Shown here: in pieces, positions 15,862 to 23,495 of the stretch
How positions within the stretch are numbered: position 1 is the first letter of the stretch
Layout of the letters: the number at the start of each line of letters is the position of its first letter
DNA from: an uncultured Clostridia bacterium
Lineage (GTDB): Bacteria > Bacillota > Clostridia > TANB77 > CAG-508
Direction of reading: 5' to 3'
NCBI GenBank assembly: GCA_934168355.1
Contig: CAKPNI010000020.1
Coordinates: 1-25,186 of the forward strand
Length of the DNA stretch: 25,186 nucleotides
The notes under the pieces: generated by a model
Told to the model about the DNA's origin: nothing
The model's input: only the letters and a program-made list of their open reading frames with translations
The model's database searches: none
Made by a program: the position numbers and the translations under genes

Positions 15862-15897
15862 TTTTTTCGTGAAAGGACCGGTCCTTTCACGAAAAAA
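15862..15897. repeat. Perfect 36-bp palindrome (GGACCGGTCC core)
   Basis: Halves TTTTTTCGTGAAAGGACC and its exact complement meet without a spacer (centre between 15879 and 15880). It belongs to the same family as 12520-12569 and 14182-14225. It lies between the convergent XRE and ssb genes and abuts a terminator hairpin. Confidence 0.88.
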
Positions 15898-15920
15898 AGA
15901 GCTATATTTCAAGCTCTTTT
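15895..15920. terminator. Bidirectional terminator between XRE gene and ssb
   Basis: AAAAGAGCT (15895-15903) pairs with AGCTCTTTT (15912-15920) around an 8-base loop. Read leftward it is followed by more U residues (15891-15898 are mostly A on the plus strand), so it ends ssb well; read rightward the U-tract is short. Confidence 0.75.
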
Positions 15921-15943
15921 ATATATTACCCTTTTATTTTCAA

Positions 15944-16657
15944 CTACATTGCTTCATCTACAGTTTCTTGGTTCTCATCTGAATTGTCATTTTCTTTAAC
16001 AATTTCTAAGCTACCAACAGAAACTTCGTAAGCTACTTTTTTAATTACTGTTCCATCTTCATATTTCTTTTCGTAATTTCTAGATTGAATTCTACCTACA
16101 ATTTTAACTTCTGTTCCAACTTCTAGATTTTGGCAGAATCTTGCATTTCTTCCCCATGCTATTGATGGAATATAGTCAGACTTGTTATATGCTCTGTTTA
16201 CTGCTAATAAGATATCTGCAATTTCTCTTCCAAATGGTGTTTGTCTGTAGATTGGTTTTTTACAAATGTAACCAACTAAAACAACTTCATTTGTTATTGT
16301 GTCTTTTTTGGCTAATTCGTTCATTTCCTCTCCTTCAACCATTTCGCTAGCATCTTCTAATTTTTCGATGTCTTTTGCAAATACTGTAAGTATTAATCTG
16401 TTCTTTTCGTTTTCATAACTGTTGTAAGACCTAAATTGTCCTTTTATTAATAATTTTGTTCCAATTTCCATCATGTCATCACTTATTAGTCTTTCTGAAA
16501 CTGTTACAGGAATTATGTCTGCATTCCCGCTTAAACGTGGTGTTGAAAGATCAAATGAATAAAATCTTTCTCCATAAATTTCGTGACTGAATTTCTTTTC
16601 AGATGTTACCCTTCCTACTAATGTTAAGTAGTTGTTTTCTAAATAATTTGTATCCAA
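15944..16657 (-). CDS. Single-stranded DNA-binding protein with two OB folds
   Basis: Binds ssDNA in replication and repair. The 237-residue protein contains two SSB-like OB domains in a row: about 8-105 (LTLVGRVTSEKKF to LTVFAKDIEKL) and about 120-220 (NEVVLVGYICKKPIYRQTPF, DILLAVNRAYNKSDYIPSIA, TEVKIVGRIQSRNYEKKY). Usual bacterial SSBs have one OB fold and form tetramers, so this one would be expected to work as a dimer. The tail is acidic (ENDNSDENQETVDEAM) but lacks the DDxPF tip that recruits partner proteins. The start is TTG at 16657, chosen because GGAGG lies 8 bases upstream; no ATG fits. It has a promoter at 16737-16765. Confidence 0.82.
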   Translation of the reverse strand: MDTNYLENNYLTLVGRVTSEKKFSHEIYGERFYSFDLSTPRLSGNADIIPVTVSERLISDDMMEIGTKLLIKGQFRSYNSYENEKNRLILTVFAKDIEKLEDASEMVEGEEMNELAKKDTITNEVVLVGYICKKPIYRQTPFGREIADILLAVNRAYNKSDYIPSIAWGRNARFCQNLEVGTEVKIVGRIQSRNYEKKYEDGTVIKKVAYEVSVGSLEIVKENDNSDENQETVDEAM

Positions 16658-16736
16658 TTTTTATTCCTCCCTATTTCTTTTTTGGATTTATCTAGAGTGC
16701 CTCTTTATTTTTCCGGTCTCAAATCTCATATTACCT

Positions 16737-16765
16737 ATTATACAACACTTTTCAGGTTTTGTCTA
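16737..16765 (-). promoter_or_regulatory. Promoter of the SSB gene
   Basis: TAGACA (16760-16765), 17 bases, TATAAT (16737-16742) on the minus strand, leader about 75 bases. Confidence 0.7.
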
Positions 16766-16784
16766 CATAAAAAGTTAAATTTTG

Positions 16785-17294
16785 TTAAATTTTTTGTAAT
16801 ATTTCTCCATAAATAGCTAAAATTGTAAAGATTACAAGCACATTATATAGTTTATTTACATTATTTTTCTCGATTTCTATATTAAAATCTTGTTCTTCTA
16901 TTATATTATTTATACCATTTATCTTTCTTTGAATACATACCATGGTCTTTTCTTCTTTTATACTTGAAATTGTTATAGTTGCTTTTGCATTAAATCCATA
17001 TGTAACTATGTTTGTTTCTACATTTTTTAAAATTGATAGATTTTCTTTTACGTCAGAATTTACAATTATATAATCTGCTTTTTTTATGATTTCTTCTAAA
17101 TATGATGAATTTTTTAGTATTTTTTCAATATTTTCACATATTACTAATACATCAAATTTTACATTTTTTATATTTCCAATACTTTTTTTATTTATATTTA
17201 TGATTTCAAAATTATTTTCTTTTGAATTTTTGCTAATTGCATTCTTTATAAAATTACTATCATTTTCTTTTGACACAATCCCAACAAAAGGCAT
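16785..17294 (-). CDS. Unrecognised protein with a Mur-ligase-like segment
   Basis: 169 residues, function unknown. The stretch KADYIIVNSDVKENLSILK...NIVTYGFNAKATITISSI (about 72-112) resembles the middle of the central domain of Mur ligases, where a strand, an N-x-D loop and a V-x-x-Y/F-G motif occur. The ATP-binding GTNGK loop and the other Mur domains are missing, so it cannot be a working ligase. The C-terminus (NVLVIFTILAIYGEILQ) is hydrophobic enough for a membrane segment. The ATG at 17294 has AAGGGGA upstream. It lies 114 bases after a small membrane protein gene in the same direction. Confidence 0.6.
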   Translation of the reverse strand: MPFVGIVSKENDSNFIKNAISKNSKENNFEIININKKSIGNIKNVKFDVLVICENIEKILKNSSYLEEIIKKADYIIVNSDVKENLSILKNVETNIVTYGFNAKATITISSIKEEKTMVCIQRKINGINNIIEEQDFNIEIEKNNVNKLYNVLVIFTILAIYGEILQKI

Positions 17295-17408
17295 CTCTTT
17301 CCCCTTCTAATAAAAGCATTCTCTTTTAATTATATCCTTGTTTTAGGCATTTTATACCAGTTAAAGATAAAATTTATTTTATATAGATATATTCTAATGT
17401 CTTAAATG

Positions 17409-17630
17409 TCATACATTTGTATTTATATTTGTGTTAACATTTATATTAGTATTTTCATTCGTATTGCAATTTTCATTTTGGCTGTTTACTACATTCGCTG
17501 CTGTTTCTTCACTTCCATTTATATCAGTATTTAAAATATGTGACATAAAAAACAATGTAACTATTGTTAAAATAGATACAACATATGCATAAACTTTTTC
17601 TTTATTTATTACAAAAAACATATTTTTCAA
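17409..17630 (-). CDS. Small single-span membrane protein with Asn/Thr-rich tail
   Basis: 73 residues with TTG start at 17630, preceded by GGAGG at an 8-base spacing. A short basic N-terminus (KNMFFVINKEKVYAYV) leads into one membrane helix (VVSILTIVTLFFMSHIL), so the rest should lie outside. The tail after NSQNENCN is low complexity, repeating TN, NIN and NVN. No family is recognised. The ribosome site is inside the 3' arm of the tsf terminator (17640-17681), so translation from tsf read-through message would be masked. Confidence 0.55.
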   Translation of the reverse strand: MKNMFFVINKEKVYAYVVSILTIVTLFFMSHILNTDINGSEETAANVVNSQNENCNTNENTNINVNTNINTNV

Positions 17631-17631
17631 G

Positions 17632-17681
17632 AAAAAAACCTCCAACAATAATCTTATATAAATATATGATTATTATTGGAG
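17632..17681 (-). terminator. Terminator of tsf that overlaps the next ribosome site
   Basis: A 14-bp stem (17668-17681 with 17640-17653, one G-U pair) followed by GTTTTTTTC (seven U at 17632-17638) starts 17 bases after the tsf stop. The GGAGG of the downstream gene is part of the 3' arm. Confidence 0.85.
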
Positions 17682-17698
17682 TAAAATGATATTTTTTA

Positions 17699-18580
17699 TT
17701 ATTTTATTTGTTTCATAACTTCTTCAGCAAAGTTTTCTTCTTTTTTCTCAATTCCTTCACCTTTTTCAATTCTTGCAAATTCAACTATTTCAGCATTTTT
17801 AGATTTTAATAAATCTGCAACTTTCATATCTGGGTCTTTAACAAATGGTTGTTCAACTAGGCATATTTCACTATAGAATTTTCCAATTCTTCCTTGAACG
17901 ATTTTTTCAGCTATAGCTTCTGGTTTTCCTTCATTCATAGCTTGAACTTTTAAGATTTCCATTTCTTTATCTAATCTTTCTTGTGGTACAGCTTCTCTAT
18001 TTAAAAATTCTGGTTTAGCTGCTGCAATTTGCATACAAACATCTTTTGCTAAAACACTGTCTGCATTTTTCATGTTTACTAAAACTGCAATTTTTCCATC
18101 TCCATGGATGTATTTTTCTATTAATCCATCAGCTGTCTCAAATCTTACAAATCTACGAATACTTAATTTTTCTCCGATTTTTGCAACTTTGTCAACTAAT
18201 ACATCTGATACTTTTTTACCTGCTTCGTCTATTGATTCTTGTTCTAATAGACTTTCTACGTCTAGCGGATTTTTTAAAGCTACTTGTTTTGCAACTGCTT
18301 CAACAAATTCTTTAAATTCTGTATTTTGTGCAACAAAGTCTGTTTCTGAGTTAACCTCTACAACTGCTCCAACTTTTCCGTCTTCTGATACATATCCTAA
18401 AACTAGTCCTTCTGCTGCTATTCTGTCAGATTTTTTTGCAGCTTTTGCAATTCCTCTTTCACGTAAAAGTTCGATTGCTTTTTCCATGTCTCCATCTGCT
18501 TCTGTTAAAACTTTTTTGCAGTCCATCATTCCTGCACCTGTTTTTTCTCTTAATTCTTTTACCATTGCTGCTGATACCAT
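17699..18580 (-). CDS. tsf: Translation elongation factor Ts
   Basis: Guanine nucleotide exchange factor that regenerates EF-Tu-GTP. The 293-residue protein starts with the UBA-like domain (MVSAAMVKELREKTGAGMMDCKKVLTEADGD, split here: VKELREKTGAGMMDC at about 7-21, KVLTEADGD at about 23-31) and contains the EF-Tu contact motif TDFVAQN (about 80-86). The rest is the two-lobed core with RFVRFETADG and the C-terminal module. Length and order are normal. GGAGG lies before the ATG at 18580. It follows rpsB by 71 bases, the standard bacterial rpsB-tsf operon, with a hairpin in the gap. Confidence 0.97.
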   Translation of the reverse strand: MVSAAMVKELREKTGAGMMDCKKVLTEADGDMEKAIELLRERGIAKAAKKSDRIAAEGLVLGYVSEDGKVGAVVEVNSETDFVAQNTEFKEFVEAVAKQVALKNPLDVESLLEQESIDEAGKKVSDVLVDKVAKIGEKLSIRRFVRFETADGLIEKYIHGDGKIAVLVNMKNADSVLAKDVCMQIAAAKPEFLNREAVPQERLDKEMEILKVQAMNEGKPEAIAEKIVQGRIGKFYSEICLVEQPFVKDPDMKVADLLKSKNAEIVEFARIEKGEGIEKKEENFAEEVMKQIK

Positions 18581-18616
18581 AAATATCTCCTCCTATTTAA
18601 AAATTTATTTAAAATT

Positions 18617-18642
18617 AGAGTAGAGCAGTTAAGCCCTACTCT
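18617..18642 (-). other. Hairpin in the rpsB-tsf gap
   Basis: A 10-bp stem (18633-18642 with 18617-18626, one G-U, 6-base loop) starts 9 bases after the rpsB stop. What follows is AU-rich but not a clean U-run. It is a likely attenuator or processing/stability site that sets the S2 to EF-Ts ratio. Confidence 0.65.
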
Positions 18643-18651
18643 TTATTTTTA

Positions 18652-19410
18652 TTATTCTTCTTCAGCTACTACTTCTTCGATAGATTCTGCTTCTTCTGAA
18701 TTTTCGTCAGCTACTTGTTCAAAGCTTTCACCTTGTTTTCCTTCGATTACTGCATTTGCTATAACATCTGTTATTAATTTAACAGCTCTTATTGCATCAT
18801 CATTTCCAGGTATAGCATAATCTAATACTTCTGGATTGCAGTTTGTATCTACTATTCCAACTGTTGGTATATTTAATTTTTTAGCTTCGTTTATTGCATT
18901 GTATTCTTTTTTAGGATCTACTAGGAATATAACTCCTGGCATTTCTTCCATATCTTTAATTCCACCTAAGTTTGTTTGAAGTTTTTCCATTTCTTTCTTT
19001 AATAAGATTACTTCTTTTTTAGGTAAAACTTCGAATGTTCCATCTTCTTCCATTTTTTCTAATTCTTTTAATCTTTGTATTCTTGTTTTGATAGTTTTGA
19101 AGTTTGTTAACATTCCTCCTAACCATCTTTGATCAACATAATACATACCGCATTTTTCTGCAGCTTCTTTAATGCACTCTTGTGCTTGTTTTTTTGTTCC
19201 TACAAATAGAACTGTTTTTCCTTCTTCAGCTTGACTTCTTATGAATTCATAAGCTTCATCTAATTTTTTAGATGTTTTTTGTAAATCGATTATATGGATT
19301 CCGTTTCTAGCTTGGAATATGTATTCTGCCATTTTTGGATCCCATCTTCTTGTTTGATGTCCGAAATGAACACCTGCTTCAAGTAATTGTTTCATTGCAA
19401 CTACTGCCAT
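18652..19410 (-). CDS. rpsB: 30S ribosomal protein S2
   Basis: Structural protein of the 30S subunit, 252 residues. It begins MAVVAMKQLLEAGVHFGHQT, the hallmark N-terminus, followed by RRWDPKMAEYIF, the YVDQRWLGGMLTNF motif near 100 and PGNDDAIRAVKLI near 200. The C-terminal tail (after about 225) is strongly acidic, as in many Firmicutes. The start is the ATG at 19410, with GGGAGG upstream. An upstream in-frame ATG at 19515 would translate the leader and is rejected. It heads the rpsB-tsf operon with its own promoter and leader. Confidence 0.97.
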   Translation of the reverse strand: MAVVAMKQLLEAGVHFGHQTRRWDPKMAEYIFQARNGIHIIDLQKTSKKLDEAYEFIRSQAEEGKTVLFVGTKKQAQECIKEAAEKCGMYYVDQRWLGGMLTNFKTIKTRIQRLKELEKMEEDGTFEVLPKKEVILLKKEMEKLQTNLGGIKDMEEMPGVIFLVDPKKEYNAINEAKKLNIPTVGIVDTNCNPEVLDYAIPGNDDAIRAVKLITDVIANAVIEGKQGESFEQVADENSEEAESIEEVVAEEE

Positions 19411-19516
19411 TTTTAATTCCTCCCTTTTTGTTATTTCTTCTATAAGGTTCATAGTTTTCAAAGACCTTTGTTTTAAGGCACTCCTTTGAGGTTCTCCCCT
19501 TATATGTTTTTTCAAC
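19411..19516 (-). promoter_or_regulatory. Leader of rpsB, possible S2 autoregulatory structure
   Basis: About 105 bases of transcribed leader with several short helices on the minus strand, such as AAGG/CCTT enclosing GAG/CTC (about 19473-19499) and CAAAG/CTTTG (about 19460-19471). S2 leaders that bind the protein are known in bacteria; this one cannot be assigned by eye. Confidence 0.35.
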
Positions 19517-19523
19517 GTTTAGT

Positions 19524-19552
19524 ATTCTATCATACTTTTTATGTAAATGCAA
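19524..19552 (-). promoter_or_regulatory. Promoter of rpsB-tsf
   Basis: TTGCAT (19547-19552), 17 bases, TAGAAT (19524-19529) on the minus strand, immediately after the stop of the upstream gene. Confidence 0.7.
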
Positions 19553-19559
19553 GCATTTT

Positions 19560-21326
19560 TTAATTTTTTTCATGAACAATTATATCTATTGACCCTACAT
19601 AACCGTTTTCATTATAATTTATCTTTATATCATATGTTTCTTTACTTGCTTCTATTGCTGTTGCAATATCATTTGCTTTTTCTTCATTTTTTGTACCTTC
19701 TTGTATTAAAAGTCTTATTTGATTACCACTAATTAATTGGTAATCACTCATGTTTTCACTCGCTGTTTTTATTAATTTTTGAACATATTCTTTTTCTACA
19801 TCTTCTCCTTCATATAATATAAATTTGTTATTAAATCTTTCTTTTTGTAACTCTAAATTATCTTCTTCTTGTTGTTTTTGTTGTTGCTCTTTTTCATCTA
19901 TTTTTAAAATAATATTATTTAATAGTTTTGAGTTTATTACTGATTGACTTCTTTCTAAACTCGTTATTGCTCTATTTTTTAAATTATCCAAAATCGATAA
20001 TGCTCTATCCCCTTCGTAATTATTTAATATTATGTTGTTTTTATCATCGAAATTTACTGGTATTGCTTCATCTGTAGATAACGTAATTTCGGTTTTTGAT
20101 GAGAAATCTATATTCGTAATTTCTGTACTTTTATAATTTACATTTGTATCTATATTTATATTAGAATCTGTTTGTACCGTATTTAGTTTAATTTTTAAAT
20201 TTTGATTTGAATCACTATATTCAAAAGTTCTATCTTGTCCATTTGGAGATCTTCCTATTGTATAGTATTTGGTTACTTCTTCTTGATCAGCTATTTTTGT
20301 TGACTTTAATGTATAAGTTCCTTCATTTGCATTGTCTAAATCTAAAACGAATTCTCTGTCCTCTGTCTTTATTGATGTTCTAACTGTTGTTCCTTTTTGT
20401 TCATAAACTGTTACTGATATTTTTCTATCATCTTCGCCTTGATATTCTATTCCATCTATTATTTCTTGTAATTTCTTAGTATATCTTTCTTTTAAACTAT
20501 TTCCATTATCCTCCGAAAATCCAGCTTCTTTAATTTTAGAATCTATATTGTCTAATTTTGATAATATTACTTGGTCATTTATTGCTGTATTTAATGTTTT
20601 TTTGTATATTTTATCTAGTTCATTTTGGGTTAGTGTTAATGTATATGCATTTGTTGTCACACTTTCTTTGTTATTTAATGTTATTACTGTATTACTTTTT
20701 GCTTTATAATGCTTACTATCTATATCTGATGAAATTACATTTAAATATGTTTTTACTAATTGACTTTTTTCTTCATTCGAAAAATCTAAAAGTCCAGATA
20801 TATCTACTGCTTGCATCTTTTCAGAAAAAGCACTTCCATCCAATCCTAAACTTGAAACAAAATATGATACAGTTGCATTTTCTACACTTACAAATTGCTG
20901 AACTAAATTAGCTAATCTAAATCCATACATATTGTTTTGAGCCAATAAATCTATTGACATAATTAAGTTATCTCCATAAGTAGTAGATATATTTCGATAT
21001 GAAGATTTTTCTTGTGATTTATTTATTCCCTCTTCTTTTATTTGATATACTTCTTCTTCATCGTTTTCTTTTTCTAAATATTTTAAAGTTCCAGTTGAAC
21101 TTTCTTTGTAATCACTTTTTCTTAATAAATCTATATTTTGCTCCTCTTTTGATACATCAAATAAGTTTGCTATATTTTCAATATCTTGTGATGCATATTT
21201 TTGAAACAATACCTCACTTGATTTTAATAAATCTGTTGTAAAATAAAGTGTAATTCCTCCTATAGTTACAACAAATATAAGTATTACTAAAATTATTATA
21301 ATTATTTTTAATTTACTATCTTGCAT
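19560..21326 (-). CDS. Large N-terminally anchored extracytoplasmic protein, unknown
   Basis: 588 residues, family not recognised. A short basic start (MQDSKLK) leads to one strong membrane helix (IIIIILVILIFVVTIGGITLYF, residues about 8-29). All the rest is hydrophilic and should face outward: a mixed alpha/beta region (30-290), a strand-rich region (about 295-440, with repeated ISVTVYEQKG, TEDREFVLDL and KIKLNTVQ), a coiled-coil helix with a Gln/Glu run (EKEQQQKQQEEDNLELQKER, about 488-507) and a C-terminal alpha/beta domain. It has no enzyme motif that I can see. GGAGG precedes the ATG at 21326. It follows rlmB by 18 bases and is probably in one operon with it. Confidence 0.7.
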   Translation of the reverse strand: MQDSKLKIIIIILVILIFVVTIGGITLYFTTDLLKSSEVLFQKYASQDIENIANLFDVSKEEQNIDLLRKSDYKESSTGTLKYLEKENDEEEVYQIKEEGINKSQEKSSYRNISTTYGDNLIMSIDLLAQNNMYGFRLANLVQQFVSVENATVSYFVSSLGLDGSAFSEKMQAVDISGLLDFSNEEKSQLVKTYLNVISSDIDSKHYKAKSNTVITLNNKESVTTNAYTLTLTQNELDKIYKKTLNTAINDQVILSKLDNIDSKIKEAGFSEDNGNSLKERYTKKLQEIIDGIEYQGEDDRKISVTVYEQKGTTVRTSIKTEDREFVLDLDNANEGTYTLKSTKIADQEEVTKYYTIGRSPNGQDRTFEYSDSNQNLKIKLNTVQTDSNINIDTNVNYKSTEITNIDFSSKTEITLSTDEAIPVNFDDKNNIILNNYEGDRALSILDNLKNRAITSLERSQSVINSKLLNNIILKIDEKEQQQKQQEEDNLELQKERFNNKFILYEGEDVEKEYVQKLIKTASENMSDYQLISGNQIRLLIQEGTKNEEKANDIATAIEASKETYDIKINYNENGYVGSIDIIVHEKN

Positions 21327-21344
21327 TTTTAACCTCCTTGGTCA

Positions 21345-22253
21345 CTAATTTCTTTGCTTTACAGCTTCATACACAATAATTCCTGTTGAAACAGACGCAT
21401 TAAGTGATGTGACTTTTCCTTTCATTGGTATTTTTACTAAAAAGTCGCAATTTCTCTTTACCAATTCTCCCATGCCTTTTCCTTCATTTCCAATAACTAT
21501 GGCAATCGGTCCTGTTAAGTTTTGGTCATAATAGTATTTTTCTGCATCTATTGCTGTTCCGCAAACCCAAACTCCTTTATCTTTTAATTTTGTTATTGTA
21601 TCTGTTATATTATTTACTCTTGCAATTTTCATGTATGCAAGTGCTCCTGATGCTACTTTGCTTACTGTACTATTTACCTGTGCCGCTCTTCTTTTTGGAA
21701 TTATTATTCCATGAACTCCTGCTGTTTCTGCTGTTCTTATTATTGCTCCTAAATTATGAGTATCTTCTATTCCATCTAAAATTAGTATAAAAGGATCTTC
21801 ATTTCTTTCTTTAGCCACATCTAATATGTCTTCTACTTCTACATATTCATATGGTGGAACAACTGCTATTACCCCTTGATAATTTTCTGATTGTGCCATC
21901 ATATCCATTTGTTTTTTGTCTTTTTGAACTATTATTACTTTTTTCTCATTTGCAATTGCTATTATTTTATTAATTGATCCTTTTAGTTCTCCTTTTGTTA
22001 TATATATTTTATTTATGTCTTTATCGCTCTCTAATAGTTCTAATACTGCGTTTCTTCCCTCTATTTGATCGTCAAACATTTTGTCTAAATCTTGGATTAT
22101 TTTATCTTCTTTGTCTTCCATTCTTCTATTTTGATTTCTTCTATCCATTGTGCCTCGTCTATCTACTATTCCTCTATTATTTTCTCTTCTTTTTTCTGTT
22201 CTTCTATCATTTTTTCTTCTCTCCTCTTGATTTCTTCTATTATTAATTCTCAC
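21345..22253 (-). CDS. rlmB: SpoU-type RNA 2'-O-methyltransferase, RlmB-like
   Basis: A SPOUT-class enzyme using SAM; RlmB methylates the 2'-O of G2251 in 23S rRNA, and other SpoU targets remain possible. The 302-residue protein has a substrate-binding N-domain (GRNAVLELLES, about 67-77) and the SpoU knot with all three motifs: DTHNLGAIIRTAE (about 162-174), IVIGNEGKGM (about 250-260) and VTSLNASVSTGIIVYE (about 281-296). The first 48 residues are an unusual Arg-rich extension with seven RR pairs. The start is GTG at 22253 with TAGGT upstream. A start further in (for example near residue 36 or 46) is possible but lacks a good ribosome site. The next gene follows by 18 bases. Confidence 0.88.
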   Translation of the reverse strand: MRINNRRNQEERRKNDRRTEKRRENNRGIVDRRGTMDRRNQNRRMEDKEDKIIQDLDKMFDDQIEGRNAVLELLESDKDINKIYITKGELKGSINKIIAIANEKKVIIVQKDKKQMDMMAQSENYQGVIAVVPPYEYVEVEDILDVAKERNEDPFILILDGIEDTHNLGAIIRTAETAGVHGIIIPKRRAAQVNSTVSKVASGALAYMKIARVNNITDTITKLKDKGVWVCGTAIDAEKYYYDQNLTGPIAIVIGNEGKGMGELVKRNCDFLVKIPMKGKVTSLNASVSTGIIVYEAVKQRN

Positions 22254-22342
22254 TCTTTTTACCTACTTTCTATTTTATTTCGACACATTTAGTATAACAT
22301 ACTTTTATTCATTTTTGTAGTACTTTTAAAAATATTTTCATT

Positions 22343-22370
22343 AATAAAAAGAGTAGAAAAATTCTACTCT
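22343..22370 (-). terminator. Intrinsic terminator of the polytopic membrane protein gene
   Basis: AGAGTAGAA/TTCTACTCT 9-bp stem (22362-22370 with 22350-22358) and a 3-base loop, followed by UUUUAUU on the minus strand, 39 bases after the stop. Confidence 0.75.
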
Positions 22371-22409
22371 CTTATAAAAACAATAAAAATAGACAATTTC
22401 AATGTTTTC

Positions 22410-23015
22410 TTATTTTTTTAACAGCTTTTTAGTATCTTCAATCATTTCGATTATCACATTTGTAACCAAAACATTTTCAATCTCTAAATAATCTATTACA
22501 GGATGACATATTAATGCTATACCAATAAACAAAAATTTTATTACCAATTTTACCGGTAATAAAAAGTCAACTATAATAAATATTAAAAATATTATAGTAT
22601 TAAATACTAATGGAATATTACTATTAACTTTTTTTTTGAAAAATATGTTATGACCTGAATAATCAGGTGCGCACAAAATAGCAAAAGCAACTGCTACAAT
22701 AGTAATTATTGTCCATTTAAAATCTAAAAGAATAGCAATTGTAAGTACTGCAAGTTGCAGTCCCCAAAATACGCTTATTGCTAATGCTCCTTTTTCACTT
22801 AATTCGAAATATCCATATACCGCAATTAACATATAATGTGCTATAACTAAAATTGCTAATATTGGGGCTATTTCTGTTAACATCCAACATATCATTAAAC
22901 TTATTGATAATGCTAGAGTGTAATACCACTGCTCATTGCCTTCTCCATAAAAGAAGCCATTTTCTTTTCCTACTATACACCGGTAAAATGTAAGTATTTT
23001 TCTTTTCTTTTTCAT
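22410..23015 (-). CDS. Polytopic membrane protein, unknown
   Basis: 201 residues with about five to six membrane helices (for example WYYTLALSISLMICWMLTEI, LAILVIAHYMLIAVYGYF, VFWGLQLAVLTIAILLDF, WTIITIVAVAFAIL, FNTIIFLIFIIVDFLL, VIKFLFIGIALI) and basic ends. Between helices lies CAPDYSGHNIFFKKK. The size, topology and a Pro-Asp loop recall AgrB-type peptide processing proteases, but the AgrB catalytic His/Cys arrangement is not visible, so I do not make that call. GGAG precedes the ATG at 23015. It has its own terminator and faces the tRNA gene divergently. Confidence 0.6.
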   Translation of the reverse strand: MKKKRKILTFYRCIVGKENGFFYGEGNEQWYYTLALSISLMICWMLTEIAPILAILVIAHYMLIAVYGYFELSEKGALAISVFWGLQLAVLTIAILLDFKWTIITIVAVAFAILCAPDYSGHNIFFKKKVNSNIPLVFNTIIFLIFIIVDFLLPVKLVIKFLFIGIALICHPVIDYLEIENVLVTNVIIEMIEDTKKLLKK

Positions 23016-23300
23016 GTCTTACTCCTTTATAAACTTGTGTGTCGCCTATTTTCATTGTTTTTTTCCGCTAATCTATAATACATAATGGGTTTTAATATTC
23101 CTTTTTATGTTATTATGATTTTGAATTTTATTAAATTTTTTGATTGGTAGATTATATCAAATTAATAGATTTTTTCAATACTTTTTATAATATTTAATTA
23201 TTTCTTCATTTTTTATACATAGTTACAATCCCCCAAAAATTAAATTAACTAAAAATCGTAAGAAAATTAACAACGAGATTTATATTTTTTTCATTTTTTA
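23016..23300. other. AT-rich divergent intergenic region, no gene seen
   Basis: About 285 bases, strongly AT-rich with T-runs. I see no gene, RNA or clear repeat. It must hold the promoter of the leftward membrane protein gene, but no pair of boxes is convincing. Confidence 0.5.
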
Positions 23301-23329
23301 TTGATTTACGTTAATTTTTTTAGTATAAT
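23301..23329 (+). promoter_or_regulatory. Promoter of tRNA-Gly
   Basis: TTGATT (23301-23306), 17 bases, TATAAT (23324-23329); start expected about 5 bases before the mature tRNA. Confidence 0.75.
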
Positions 23330-23340
23330 ACTTTTGTGAT

Positions 23341-23414
23341 GCGGGTATAGTTTAATGGTAGAATCCCATGCTTCCGACCTGGTTGTGAGGGTTCGATTCC
23401 CTCTACCCGCTCCA
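23341..23414 (+). tRNA. tRNA-Gly (anticodon UCC)
   Basis: 74 bases with encoded CCA. The 7-bp acceptor stem is GCGGGTA/TACCCGC with discriminator T. The anticodon loop is CTTCCGA (anticodon TCC, T33 correct). The T arm is GAGGG/CCCTC with loop TTCGATT, and the D arm carries GG. The anticodon stem CCATG/CCTGG has one U-C mismatch (pair 30-40). Overall it closely matches Firmicute tRNA-Gly. Confidence 0.93.
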
Positions 23415-23495
23415 ATAAGTAAAATCATCTTACCTGACGAAAGCATATACAGTGTCTAACAAATATGGTAAAATAAAAACTAGGAGGTGATGTAC

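Noticed and set aside
18072..18623. 183-codon plus-strand frame opposite tsf
   Set aside because: It is the antisense shadow of a conserved gene; its Ser/Thr/Phe-rich product has no family signature and no fitting ribosome site.
19411..19515. N-terminal extension of rpsB by 35 codons
   Set aside because: It lies in the leader RNA; S2 homology starts at MAVVAMKQL with GGGAGG before it.
22410..23015. AgrB-type quorum-sensing protease
   Set aside because: Size and topology fit, but no catalytic His and Cys arrangement and no small AgrD-like peptide gene were found nearby.
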